Shown: positions 54,293-62,597 of the stretch, in pieces | Numbering within the stretch: position 1 is the first letter of the stretch | Layout: every line of letters starts with the position of its first letter | Assembly: GCA_022825885.1 (NCBI GenBank) | Contig: JAJDVY010000050.1 | Location: 1 to 64,000 of the forward strand | Source of the DNA: Nitrospirales bacterium | Lineage (GTDB): Bacteria; Nitrospirota; Nitrospiria; Nitrospirales; UBA8639 | Direction of reading: 5' to 3' | Length of the DNA: 64,000 bases | Translations under genes and position numbers: made by a program | The notes under the pieces: generated by a model | Seen by the model: only the letters and a program-made list of their open reading frames with translations | The model's database searches: none | Told to the model about the DNA's origin: nothing

Positions 54293-55333
54293 ATGCCAAA
54301 AGTCTTACACCTACATTTCGGCAAGGATGGTGGCGCGGAACGCTTCTTCGTAAATCTGGCCAATGCGTTGGGCGAACGCGGCGTGGAGCAACGATTCATC
54401 ATTCGCCCACAACGATTATGGCGGAAAGAAATCGAAGCGCTTGGCCCGATCATTGAGAATCATTACCGATACATCTCACTTTCAAGTCTTCTACTGGAAT
54501 GGCAAGTGCGTTGGATGCTCAAACAGTGGCAGCCCGATGTCATCATGGCCTGGATGTCCCGTGCCGCGAAGCTAATTCCAAACTGGTCAACGGCAATCAA
54601 GCTGGCACGGCTTGGGACCTTTCCTACAGACTTGAAAAGCTATTCCCGGTGCGATGCGTTGATCGGTAACATGCCGGGCATCAGGAGTCACTGCAAGGAT
54701 CTGGGCTGGACCCGGCCAGTGTTCACCATCTCTAACTTCCCCCGCGAAGTAACCCCGGTGCCGGTGGGGCGAGCCGAACTCGATACTCCTGAAGACGCTT
54801 TTTTAATCTCGGGTGCGGGTCGGTTTGTGCCAAGAAAAGGGCACGACCTACTGATCCACGCGGCTGCGCAAATCCCTGATGCATGGCTCTGGCTCATCGG
54901 CGACGGGCAGGAACGCCGTGCCTTGGAAAAGCTGGCACACACGGCCGGCATAGCCGATCGAGTCCGCTTTGTTGGTTGGGTAGAGGAACCGATCCACTAT
55001 ATCGCCGCGACAGATGTCTTCGGAATGCCGTCACGCCATGAACCGCTCGGCAACGTAATCCTGGAGGCATGGCAGGCCGGTGTACCGGTGGTCGCGACCC
55101 GTAGCGAGGGGCCAAGCTGGTACATGATCGATAACGAGAATGGCATGCTCGTTGACATCGACGACCTTGATGCCTTCGTCACGGCAATGCGCCGATTACG
55201 TAACGATTCCGGATTTGCCGAGACGCTGGTCGCAGGCGGCCACATGCGGCTGGAAGAGGTGTTCAACAAAAATCGAATTGTCGATCAATACATGGATCTC
55301 TTCGCTGGAAATCCAAGTGGCGGTGAAAAATAA
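54293..55333 (+). CDS. Glycosyltransferase family 4
   Basis: The 346-residue GT-B enzyme starts PKVLHLHFGKDGGAERFFVNLA and has ISGAGRFVPRKGHDLLIHAA at ~165. The E-x7-E segment RHEPLGNVILEAWQAGVPVVATRSEGP lies near 250. This matches LPS core transferases. Its TAA overlaps the ATG of the next gene (TAATG), a sign of coupling. Confidence 0.9.
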   Translation: MPKVLHLHFGKDGGAERFFVNLANALGERGVEQRFIIRPQRLWRKEIEALGPIIENHYRYISLSSLLLEWQVRWMLKQWQPDVIMAWMSRAAKLIPNWSTAIKLARLGTFPTDLKSYSRCDALIGNMPGIRSHCKDLGWTRPVFTISNFPREVTPVPVGRAELDTPEDAFLISGAGRFVPRKGHDLLIHAAAQIPDAWLWLIGDGQERRALEKLAHTAGIADRVRFVGWVEEPIHYIAATDVFGMPSRHEPLGNVILEAWQAGVPVVATRSEGPSWYMIDNENGMLVDIDDLDAFVTAMRRLRNDSGFAETLVAGGHMRLEEVFNKNRIVDQYMDLFAGNPSGGEK

Positions 55334-56112
55334 TGGGTCCGGCAATGCGGGTGCTGATCATCAACCTTTCCGTAGCAACGACCCGCATGAAGTTTCAAGA
55401 GATGCAAATGGCAGCACTCGGACTGGAATGGGAGCGAATAGATGCCGTAACGCCCGAAACTTTGCCCCTACCCGCTGACGACTTGCAATGGCAACGCTGG
55501 GAACGACCAATGAAAGCAGTCGAAATCGCCGTGTTTGCCTCCCACTGTATGGCGTGGAGACAAGTCAAGACAGCGGAAGTGCCTCATCTGATCATTGAAG
55601 ACGACGCACTCTTGGCAGCGGAGACGCCCGTGTTTCTACAGAAACTAAACCGTGAAGCAGAGATTGACCATGTCACACTCGAGATACGTAGCCGGAAGAA
55701 ATTGGTTGGTCGCCGACACCGGAACCTGCCAATGCGACGTCTCTATCAGGACCGGACAGGCGCAGCGGCCTATGTGCTCTGGCCTTCAGGCGCCGGGAAA
55801 CTCCTCTCTCGTGCCACCATCCGCCCAGGATTGGCGGACGCAGTCATATGCGCGGCTTATGAATTGAACTCGTGGCAAGCCGACCCGGGACTTGCTATAC
55901 AACTCGACCAATGCGCCGCCTATGGAGTGACGCAACCCATCAAGACAGAATCATCGACCAGCAAGGATGCGCCACAACGCGCAAGCGGTCTATATCGTGC
56001 CCGCCGGATTGCCTCGCAACTTCGCATGGGTCTTCGCCATCTGTCGAGGCTCTTTGTAGCCGAACGGCATCTGATCGCCCTTTCCTCTAACTGGCCGGAC
56101 TTTCGACCGTAA
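55333..56112 (+). CDS. Glycosyltransferase family 25-like protein
   Basis: The 259-residue protein begins RVLIINLSVATTRMKFQEMQM (GT25 starts with a similar INL...R). A core at ~65-90 reads IAVFASHCMAWRQVKTAEVPHLIIEDDALL, with the EDD metal site. An GAAAYVLWPSGAGKLL segment at ~145 also fits. GT25 enzymes add galactose to lipooligosaccharide. It is coupled to the preceding GT4 gene. The second ATG (55345) is an alternative start. Confidence 0.82.
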   Translation: MGPAMRVLIINLSVATTRMKFQEMQMAALGLEWERIDAVTPETLPLPADDLQWQRWERPMKAVEIAVFASHCMAWRQVKTAEVPHLIIEDDALLAAETPVFLQKLNREAEIDHVTLEIRSRKKLVGRRHRNLPMRRLYQDRTGAAAYVLWPSGAGKLLSRATIRPGLADAVICAAYELNSWQADPGLAIQLDQCAAYGVTQPIKTESSTSKDAPQRASGLYRARRIASQLRMGLRHLSRLFVAERHLIALSSNWPDFRP

Positions 56113-56147
56113 ACGATGGGAGCAGATTTCAGTATAGCCCGGCATGA

Positions 56148-56362
56148 CCGTTGGCGCCTCGCTTCAGCGCGTCCATGACACGAAGAAGGCCCTCAGTGCC
56201 CATTAACCCCTTGACGTATGATTTGGCATTGACGCGAGCAACCATCGGTTACTGTTGATCACGTGGTACGCCAGCGCCCCGCCTTCCCAGTTCAACGATC
56301 CGCTCTGCTCCATCAACGTCTGTGTTTGGGGAACCGAGATGCCCTGAAGTTCGACAAAACGT
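56148..56362 (-). pseudogene. Decayed relative of the 283-residue unknown protein (45.3 kb)
   Basis: The minus strand reads, with interruptions, VELQGISVPQTQTLMEQSGSL and GGALAYHVIN, aligning with AELHGITVAQAQTLMEQGGTL and DGVLACQVIN of the gene at 45281-46132. Further similarity runs down to GCGCGTCCATGAC (56169 onward). Frameshifts and stops break it, and only the C-terminal third is left. Confidence 0.75.
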
Positions 56363-56581
56363 GCCCTTGTAAAAGGCTTCCTTTCCCACAGACACAGCGG
56401 CGGCTATAATTCCACCAATTCCTCGCGCTCTAGATAGACCAGGAAAGATCAATGCAACCACAAAATGGCTCTAAAAAAAACAAGCTTGAGAAAATAAGGA
56501 AAAGTATCTCTCATTCTTCGACAAGAAAAAAGGCTGGAATTTGGATACAAAATTATCGGATACGAAAAGTTCAACCGTTAC
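56363..56581. other. AT-rich gap, no gene seen
   Basis: A short frame at 56452 has no family resemblance. The region may carry the promoter of the following gene. Confidence 0.4.
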
Positions 56582-57523
56582 ATGTCAGAGGAAAAATTTT
56601 TAATGCTTGCCCTTGGCCCCCGTGGCTTGAAGACTCGCGGCAAGGTGAAGGCTCGCCGGTTTTTTCCACCATTTTGTAGAGTGTTGGGGCAATGCGGAAT
56701 TGCGTCAGCCTATATCGGTGATCATGAGAGTCTGAAGCGCGAACTGTGTTTGGCCGATGGCCTGCCGCATGTCCTTGTCAATCTTGTCAATGAAGATTTA
56801 GAGGATCTTGAACCATACAAGATTCCGAATGATTTGTTGCAACACGTCACCGCGGCATTCAACTCTCACGAAATTGCAGGGATCATAAGAGATAAGAAAG
56901 AAACTAATTTATTTTTCTCTGAACACCATATATCCGTACCTGGACACAACCTTGATGAAAGAACCAATGTGTTCAGTAACGCGAGATTTGGCACTGGCGC
57001 GAGGGCATGTATTGTCGACAATTCACAGGAATTGGATGAGGAACGTTACAATACGCAGTTTATTGATACAACGGTACGATTCAAAGAATCGGTTTATTTC
57101 ACATGTATCAGGTTGATGTGCATCGGTACGTACTTGACACGAATTTATATTCGGGCTCGAGATGTGAGAGAGAATAACCCATCCGTCCACACTAAGGATA
57201 CTCCGAAAGATCGTGAACTTCTGAATTACCTGCACGAAACACTCGTGGCACCACGCTTGGAAGCATTTCGTGAATTAAGTTACCGTATTGGATGTCTCTT
57301 GAATCCGGGGTTTTACGCGCATGACGTGTTAATTGACAATAAAACCGGCCAACTGTTCTTGTGCGAAACCGGATTCAAGTTTTATGACGATACATATGAG
57401 GAACGGATGATCGACGTAGTCGGCAACAGGAATTTTCTCTTCAATATATCCGATCAGGAAACCTATGCCGGATATGCAGCTTCCATTTTCGTCACCTACT
57501 GTGGAGAAATGGGTTTCTTGTAG
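56582..57523 (+). CDS. Unknown protein, possibly ATP-grasp-like
   Basis: The 313-residue protein starts EEKFLMLALGPRGLKTRGKVK. The C-terminal half has LNPGFYAHDVLIDNKTGQLFLCETGFKFYDD, reminiscent of the catalytic loop of ATP-grasp ligases (D.L.D..G...L.E). No family can be named with confidence. No clear ribosome site precedes the ATG. Composition is AT-richer than the core genome. It ends the glycosyltransferase run and may act in the same glycan or peptide product. Confidence 0.6.
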   Translation: MSEEKFLMLALGPRGLKTRGKVKARRFFPPFCRVLGQCGIASAYIGDHESLKRELCLADGLPHVLVNLVNEDLEDLEPYKIPNDLLQHVTAAFNSHEIAGIIRDKKETNLFFSEHHISVPGHNLDERTNVFSNARFGTGARACIVDNSQELDEERYNTQFIDTTVRFKESVYFTCIRLMCIGTYLTRIYIRARDVRENNPSVHTKDTPKDRELLNYLHETLVAPRLEAFRELSYRIGCLLNPGFYAHDVLIDNKTGQLFLCETGFKFYDDTYEERMIDVVGNRNFLFNISDQETYAGYAASIFVTYCGEMGFL

Positions 57524-57624
57524 AACCGTTCATTTGGTGCATGCTACAGACCTTCTCTCGCAGTAGTGATTAGGGGGAAGTGGGCAGCGATTAGAAAAAT
57601 ATTGGGAGAAAACGGAATCACCCC

Positions 57625-57798
57625 ATGAACGTCATGACGCTCGGGAACATGAAGGCAAAAATTGAGTTTGATCAGGATACGGCATTGTTCCGTGGAGAGA
57701 TCCTGGGATTAACCGGTAGTGCGGATTTTTACGGGAAAACGGTGGCTGCGTTGAAGCAGTGGCAGGAGCGTTTTTTTCAAGAAGAGGCGTCTTGCTAA
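57625..57798 (+). pseudogene. HicB-like antitoxin fragment
   Basis: A 57-codon frame reads KAKIEFDQDTALFRGEILGL then GSADFYGKTVAALKQW, the first half of HicB/DUF1902-type antitoxins. It stops where the family usually continues into FE..VDDYL and a DNA-binding part. No hicA lies next to it. It is probably a remnant; an independent small gene cannot be excluded. Confidence 0.6.
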
Positions 57799-57854
57799 AG
57801 CAGAACGTTGTCGAGGCAGAGGGCGAATGATCGGTAGTAGCGGGTTGCTCTCGT

Positions 57855-58334
57855 TTAAAGGAGTTTCACCAGCGTGGCTACGACGCCAATGCCGACAACC
57901 AGCATCGAGCCCAGACGAATTGTGAGTTGCAGGGTCAACCGGGCTTCCAATTCCTTCATCTGGTGGTTGAACTGGGCTTCCAGTTCCTTCATCTGGTGAG
58001 TCAACTGGGCTTCCAGTTCCTTCATCTGGTGAGTCAACCGGGCTTCCAATTCCTTCATCTGGTAGTTGAACTGGGCTTCCAGTTCCTTCATCTGGTGAGT
58101 CAACTGGGTCTCCAGTTCCTTCATCTGATGGGTTAACCGGGTTTCCAATTCTTTCATCTGATGGGTCAACCGAGCCTCCAATTCCTTCAAGTCGTGCTTG
58201 GTGGCTAGCTTCTCATCAATCAACTGCGCCTGGGAGTCTGCGAGCACTTCGGCTTGGGATTCCGGCATGCCCGCCTGTGTCAGACGCTTCACGAACGTAT
58301 GTGTATCAAAACTGAGCGTGCTCATCCCGTTCAC
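57855..58334 (-). CDS. DUF1640-like membrane protein with hendecad repeat array
   Basis: The 159-residue protein shares its layout with the gene at 5.05 kb: LSFDTHTFVKRLTQAGMPESQAEVLAD, a charged helix, and a single C-terminal membrane helix (LGSMLVVGIGVVATLVKLL). Its middle consists of seven 11-residue units, ELEA(R/Q)LTHQMK and variants, plus an eighth worn unit. Units come in a higher-order R-Q-F pattern (ARLTH, AQLTH, AQFNH). Eleven-residue periodicity suggests a right-handed coiled coil. Copy number could change by slippage. Function is unknown. Confidence 0.75.
   Translation of the reverse strand: MNGMSTLSFDTHTFVKRLTQAGMPESQAEVLADSQAQLIDEKLATKHDLKELEARLTHQMKELETRLTHQMKELETQLTHQMKELEAQFNYQMKELEARLTHQMKELEAQLTHQMKELEAQFNHQMKELEARLTLQLTIRLGSMLVVGIGVVATLVKLL
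57930..58180. repeat. 33-bp tandem repeat array
   Basis: Seven to eight units of about 33 bp, CAGTTCCTTCATCTGGTGAG and following, encode the 11-residue repeats of the overlapping gene. Units differ by a few bases each, and groups of three recur, which indicates block duplication. Confidence 0.9.
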
Positions 58335-58505
58335 CGAAGCCCCATGGTGTTCTGCTTCGAGTCTGATAGCATTGGGGACTCGTCCTGTACTCTAGCAAAG
58401 AAGGCTGTCGGCTTTCAATCTGTTGTATAAAAAGGGATTTTTGGGGCCATTATTCCAGGAATGACCATGATGATGATGGGGGCGGATGGGCTCTGCGCTG
58501 AGGGA

Positions 58506-59765
58506 CTACTGAATCCGGCGGATGCCTTCGTGCGGTTGCTGGGACCGGGAAGCCGGTGGACCGATGCATTGCTCCCGGATCGTATCCAAAATGCGGTCGG
58601 CGAGGATCCGTTTCGGCAGGCGTTCGACCTGTATCGGTGTTCCGTCACGAGGAAGCAGGATGACTTCATTGGTCTCGTTGCCGAATGCGGATTGCGGCCC
58701 CGTAATCCTGTTCACGACCAGCAAATCCAGGTTTTTTTGATGCAGTTTTTTGCGGCCGTTGGCCAGCAGGTCCTCGGATTCCGCGGCAAAGCCGACCAGC
58801 ACGTGGTGCGTCCGTTTCTGCGACAACGATTGCAGGATGTCCGGGGTCCGCTCCAGTTCCAGGGGCTCGCCGGTCCACTCGTGTTTTTTGGTCTTTGCGG
58901 AGGAAGGATGCCTGGGCCGGAAGTCTCCGACCGCGGCCGTCATCACCAGGACGGTGGACCATGCAAACCGGGACTCCAACTCCTGGTGCATTTCTTCAGC
59001 CGTGAGCACCGGGACACACGTCACGTTCGGGGGAGGCGGCAGCGCCGTCGGTCCGCTGACGAGCACGACTTCCGCTCCCCGCTGGGCCGCGGCTTCCGCC
59101 ATCGCGTATCCCATTTTTCCCGACGAGGCATTTGTGATGAACCGCACCGCATCGATCGGTTCCCGCGTGGGACCGGCCGAGACGAGCACCCGCTGCCCGG
59201 CCCAATCTCGCTGACGAGCCAAGCGAGCACGCACCGCCTCCAGGATCATGTGTTCGGCAGGCAACCGGCCTTTTCCGGTCAGGCCGGACGCCAGCGGGCC
59301 ATCCTCCGGTTCAAGTACCACAACTCCGCGCTCGCGCAACGTCCGCACGTGCGCCGCCAGCGCAGGATAGTCCCACATGTCGCCATCCATGGCCGGAGCC
59401 ATCACGATGGGACATCGTGCGGCCACGAACAACGTGCCCAGCAGATCATCGGCCAAACCCAGCGCACATTTGGCCAGGCAGTTTGCCGTGGCCGGTGCCA
59501 CCAGGATCAGGTCCGCGTCTTCCGTCACCTTCAGGTGCGGCATGGGGTGGACGTCGGCAAAGAGTCGTTGCAATACCGGCCGGCCGGACAACACTTCGAA
59601 GGTCAACGGCGCCACGAACTGCGTGGCGGACGACGTCATGACCACGGACACCTCCGCCCCCTCCTCGATCAACGTCCGAAGCAGGGACACGGCCTTATAG
59701 GCGGCAATGCTGCCCGTGACACAGAGGACGATTCGTTTGCTTTGTAACGCCTTTTCACTCATCAT
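58506..59765 (-). CDS. coaBC: Bifunctional phosphopantothenoylcysteine decarboxylase/synthetase
   Basis: CoaBC makes phosphopantothenoylcysteine and decarboxylates it in coenzyme A synthesis. The N-terminal flavin-dependent CoaC part has VTGSIAAYKAVSLLR, PHLKVTEDADLILVAPATANC and APAMDGDMW. The usual motif is P.MN..MW, so Asn is replaced by Asp here. The flap shows LASGLTGKGRL without the classical cysteine. The C-terminal CoaB part starts near VLVSAGPTREPIDAVRFITN. The 419-residue length is normal. It is last of the hflX-nth-yicC-gmk-rpoZ-coaBC series. Confidence 0.94.
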   Translation of the reverse strand: MMSEKALQSKRIVLCVTGSIAAYKAVSLLRTLIEEGAEVSVVMTSSATQFVAPLTFEVLSGRPVLQRLFADVHPMPHLKVTEDADLILVAPATANCLAKCALGLADDLLGTLFVAARCPIVMAPAMDGDMWDYPALAAHVRTLRERGVVVLEPEDGPLASGLTGKGRLPAEHMILEAVRARLARQRDWAGQRVLVSAGPTREPIDAVRFITNASSGKMGYAMAEAAAQRGAEVVLVSGPTALPPPPNVTCVPVLTAEEMHQELESRFAWSTVLVMTAAVGDFRPRHPSSAKTKKHEWTGEPLELERTPDILQSLSQKRTHHVLVGFAAESEDLLANGRKKLHQKNLDLLVVNRITGPQSAFGNETNEVILLPRDGTPIQVERLPKRILADRILDTIREQCIGPPASRSQQPHEGIRRIQ

Positions 59766-59804
59766 GAGGCACCGTCCGGTTACGCTCCACGAACCCGACC
59801 TATC

Positions 59805-59990
59805 ACTTGTCTCTTTCCGTCATCCCCGCCTTTTCTTCTGTCATCCCCGCCTTTTCTTCTGTCATCCCCGACCCCGATCGGGGATCCAGGGCCTTTCTCT
59901 TCACAAACGAATGAAAAGACAAAGACTCTGGATCCCCGATTACCAACGTCGGGGATGACAGAGAGGGAGGATCGGGGATGACACCTTCTT
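59805..59990. repeat. Intergenic repeat between rpoZ and coaBC
   Basis: GTCATCCCCGCCTTTTCTTCT occurs three times in a row, then CCCGACCCCGATCGGGGATCCAGG and the inverted ACTCTGGATCCCCGATTACC with GTCGGGGATGACAG. Confidence 0.8.
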
Positions 59991-59997
59991 CACCCTC

Positions 59998-60375
59998 TCA
60001 CCCCTCGGCTTCTGCCTCCGCGGCGGGTTCGGCGGGTTCCTTTGGCGAATCGTCGACGTAGACGCTGAGTTGCTGCTTGATTTCTTTGGCATCTTCATCC
60101 GCCTCCACCAACAACGCCGGTTCGAATTCACGGTCCAGGCTTTTCCTGGCTTCCCGAAGTGCCTCACGCGCTTCTTGTCCCATCAAATATTCCACGTTGT
60201 CTCCCAGCACTTCCTCGAGCGCAATGGAGGTTTCTTTGGCAAATTTGCTCGTCTGAGCGTGCGTGGCTCCGCGCATGATCTGTTTCGCCCGTTGGGCGGC
60301 CACCAGCACAACTCGATAGCGGGAATCAAACTTGCCGGCTCTCTCGTCCGGCAACAAGGGAAGCATATCAATCAT
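59998..60375 (-). CDS. rpoZ: RNA polymerase omega subunit
   Basis: The 125-residue protein has the omega core SRYRVVLVAAQRAKQIMRGA and KETSIALEEVLGD. It helps assemble RNA polymerase and is a ppGpp-binding part in many bacteria. A long acidic tail follows (AEPAAEAEAEG). It lies 26 bp after gmk, a linkage common in bacteria. Confidence 0.92.
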   Translation of the reverse strand: MIDMLPLLPDERAGKFDSRYRVVLVAAQRAKQIMRGATHAQTSKFAKETSIALEEVLGDNVEYLMGQEAREALREARKSLDREFEPALLVEADEDAKEIKQQLSVYVDDSPKEPAEPAAEAEAEG

Positions 60376-60401
60376 GATCGAAACTCCTTTGGTGAATACG
60401 G

Positions 60402-61052
60402 TTACGTGGCAATCTTCTTTCTCGTCATGGATTCGACCAACCCATTTTCCACAAGCACGTCAGGATCCAATCGGTCGGTCTTCACCCGTTCGGCCAGAAT
60501 AATGGATTCCAACTCTTTTGTCGCCTGGAGAAGTTCGTCGTTCCGCACGAAATAATGATAGGCTTTGAAATTGGCGATTTCATCACTCGCTTCATGCAGG
60601 CGACGCTCGATTTCCTCCTGGTCCTCCATCGAATCTTCAGCCCGTCGACAGAGCCGCTTTCGCAGAACGTCGAGCGACGGCGGGGCCACGAACACGTACA
60701 CGGCCCCGGCAAAACGTTCCATGATTTGCTTGGCACCCTGCGCATCAATCTCCAACAACACGTTGATCCCTTTATGCAAAGATTCCAGCAACGCTTGTTT
60801 CGGGGTGCCGTACTTGTGGCCGTAGACTTCAGCCCACTCGATAAAGGCCTCCTCCCGGATCAGGTCCTGGAACCGTGCATCATCGACGAAAAAATACTCA
60901 ACCCCCTCGCGCTCGCCCGGCCTCGGTTTTCTTGTCGTATAAGACACCGAAAACACGGTAGCCGGCAACCGGGTCACGATGTTTTTACACAACGTGGTTT
61001 TTCCCACGCCGGACGGACCCGACACCACGACCAGGACACCGTTACGCAACAT
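60402..61052 (-). CDS. gmk: Guanylate kinase
   Basis: From ATG 61052 (GGAGAAGG upstream) the product is 216 residues. It shows the P-loop VVSGPSGVGKTTLC, then SVSYTTRKPRPGEREGVEYFFV, EWAEVYGHKYGTPKQAL and LEIDAQGAKQI, all standard for GMP to GDP phosphorylation. It lies between yicC and rpoZ, as in many genomes. Confidence 0.96.
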   Translation of the reverse strand: MLRNGVLVVVSGPSGVGKTTLCKNIVTRLPATVFSVSYTTRKPRPGEREGVEYFFVDDARFQDLIREEAFIEWAEVYGHKYGTPKQALLESLHKGINVLLEIDAQGAKQIMERFAGAVYVFVAPPSLDVLRKRLCRRAEDSMEDQEEIERRLHEASDEIANFKAYHYFVRNDELLQATKELESIILAERVKTDRLDPDVLVENGLVESMTRKKIAT

Positions 61053-61078
61053 CAGCCACGCCTTCTCCGCGAGGAGCA

Positions 61079-61951
61079 CTATTCCACATTTTGGACCTGC
61101 TCGCGAATCTTTTCCAATTCACTCTTGAGTTGAATGACGTGTTTCGCGATTTCCGCGTCATTTGCCTTGGACCCGATCGTATTGACTTCACGACCCATTT
61201 CCTGCAACAAAAAATCCAACTGCCGTCCGACCGGCTCCCGTTTTTTGAGCATCTCCTCGAATTGTACGCCATGACTGCGGAACCGGGTGAGTTCCTCCGT
61301 CACGTCATACCGGTCGGCCACGAGCGCTAATTCCTTGTTGAGCCACGTGTCCTGCTCACCCCCGGACAACGCATGCACGCGCGACTGCAGACGCTCCTGA
61401 AGACCTTCGACCACGAGCGGCAGACGGCGTTCGATCGCCCGGTGAACCCCGCGCATCGCCTTCAGCCGTTCCGTGATATCGACTTGGAGGGCTTTCCCCT
61501 CTTTGAACCGCATGCGATCAAGATCCGCGAGCGCGCCCGTCGTGAGCCGCTTCACCACCCGATGCAGGTGCTTGTCGTCGACCGGGATCTCGGCAACGTG
61601 AAAAATATCACGGAAGGAGGCCAGCAGTTCGACGTCGATTTCTCCCTCCAACCGGAAGTCCCGTTGCAAATCTTTGAGTGCCCGATGATACTGCCGCGCC
61701 AAGGGACGATCAAGCGTGACGTGTTTGCCGCGTTCATGGCCTTTCCCATAGACAGCGACGAGTTCGATTCGTCCCCGGCGACACGTTCGGGCGACCAACT
61801 CCTTCAATTCTTCTTCCCACTCGAACCCTCCCTTGGGCACCCGAAGGACGATTTCCCGAAATCGATGGTTCACCGACCGGACTTCCACGGCCACGGCGAG
61901 CCCGTGACTGGTCCCCTCCCTTTTGCCGAAACCCGTCATGCTTTTCAACAT
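61079..61951 (-). CDS. yicC: YicC-family endoribonuclease-like protein
   Basis: From ATG 61951 the product is 290 residues starting MLKSMTGFGKREG, the family signature. The C-terminal DUF1732 region shows EEMLKKREPVGRQLDFLLQEMGREVNTIGSKANDAEI. E. coli YicC is reported to be an RNase that affects small-RNA stability. Its start lies 7 bp inside nth and its end 26 bp from gmk. Confidence 0.94.
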   Translation of the reverse strand: MLKSMTGFGKREGTSHGLAVAVEVRSVNHRFREIVLRVPKGGFEWEEELKELVARTCRRGRIELVAVYGKGHERGKHVTLDRPLARQYHRALKDLQRDFRLEGEIDVELLASFRDIFHVAEIPVDDKHLHRVVKRLTTGALADLDRMRFKEGKALQVDITERLKAMRGVHRAIERRLPLVVEGLQERLQSRVHALSGGEQDTWLNKELALVADRYDVTEELTRFRSHGVQFEEMLKKREPVGRQLDFLLQEMGREVNTIGSKANDAEIAKHVIQLKSELEKIREQVQNVE

Positions 61952-62580
61952 GGACGCGGCCCCTTTCCTTCCCACGGACAGTCTTCATACAACACGCAGG
62001 CGGCACATTGGGGTTTCCGTGCCAGGCACACGTAGCGGCCATGAAGCAATATCCGTTGCGAGCCTTCGGTCCAGTTTCGGGCGGGCCAGACCGCCTGCAA
62101 GTCAAACTCGATTTTGGTCGGGTCGGTATTCCGGGTCAAGTGCAAGCGCTGCGCCACGCGTTTGACGTGCGTATCCACCACAATCGCCGGCACGTGGAAA
62201 CAGGCGCCCAACACCACGTTGGCGGTTTTTCTGCCGATCCCGGGCAATGAGGTCAATTCTTCCATGGTCCCGGGCACGACTCCCCCGAACTCCGACACGA
62301 GAGCTTGACTGCACTGCACCAAATGTTTCGCCTTGTTCCGGTAAAATCCCGTCGGCTTGATCAACGTTTCGAGTCGCGCTTGAGACGCCCGGGCCAATTC
62401 CCGGGCCCCCGGATAGGCCGCGAACAGCGCCGGTATCACCCGGTTCACCCGCTCATCCGTACATTGGGCCGACAGGATCGTCGCCACCAGCAACTCAAAG
62501 GGATTGGTGTGGCTGAGTTCCACCGGCGCGTTCGTCCCCTGCGTGCAAAGGCGTTTCAGGATTCGACGGGCACGAATCAT
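61945..62580 (-). CDS. nth: Endonuclease III
   Basis: From ATG 62580 (MIRARRILKRL) the product is 211 residues, normal for the family; the longer open frame reads into hflX. It has NPFELLVATILSAQCTDERVN, the helix-hairpin-helix LTSLPGIGRKTANVVLGACF with the catalytic lysine, DTHVKRVAQRL with the catalytic aspartate, and a [4Fe-4S] loop C-x6-C-x2-C-x5-C near the end. It removes oxidised pyrimidines. It follows hflX by 17 bp. Confidence 0.95.
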   Translation of the reverse strand: MIRARRILKRLCTQGTNAPVELSHTNPFELLVATILSAQCTDERVNRVIPALFAAYPGARELARASQARLETLIKPTGFYRNKAKHLVQCSQALVSEFGGVVPGTMEELTSLPGIGRKTANVVLGACFHVPAIVVDTHVKRVAQRLHLTRNTDPTKIEFDLQAVWPARNWTEGSQRILLHGRYVCLARKPQCAACVLYEDCPWEGKGPRPC

Positions 62581-62597
62581 GGTTGATTGTTGATTCT

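Noticed and set aside
58461-59747. 428-codon plus-strand frame opposite coaBC
   Set aside because: CoaBC motifs are conserved on the minus strand; the antisense product has no family features.
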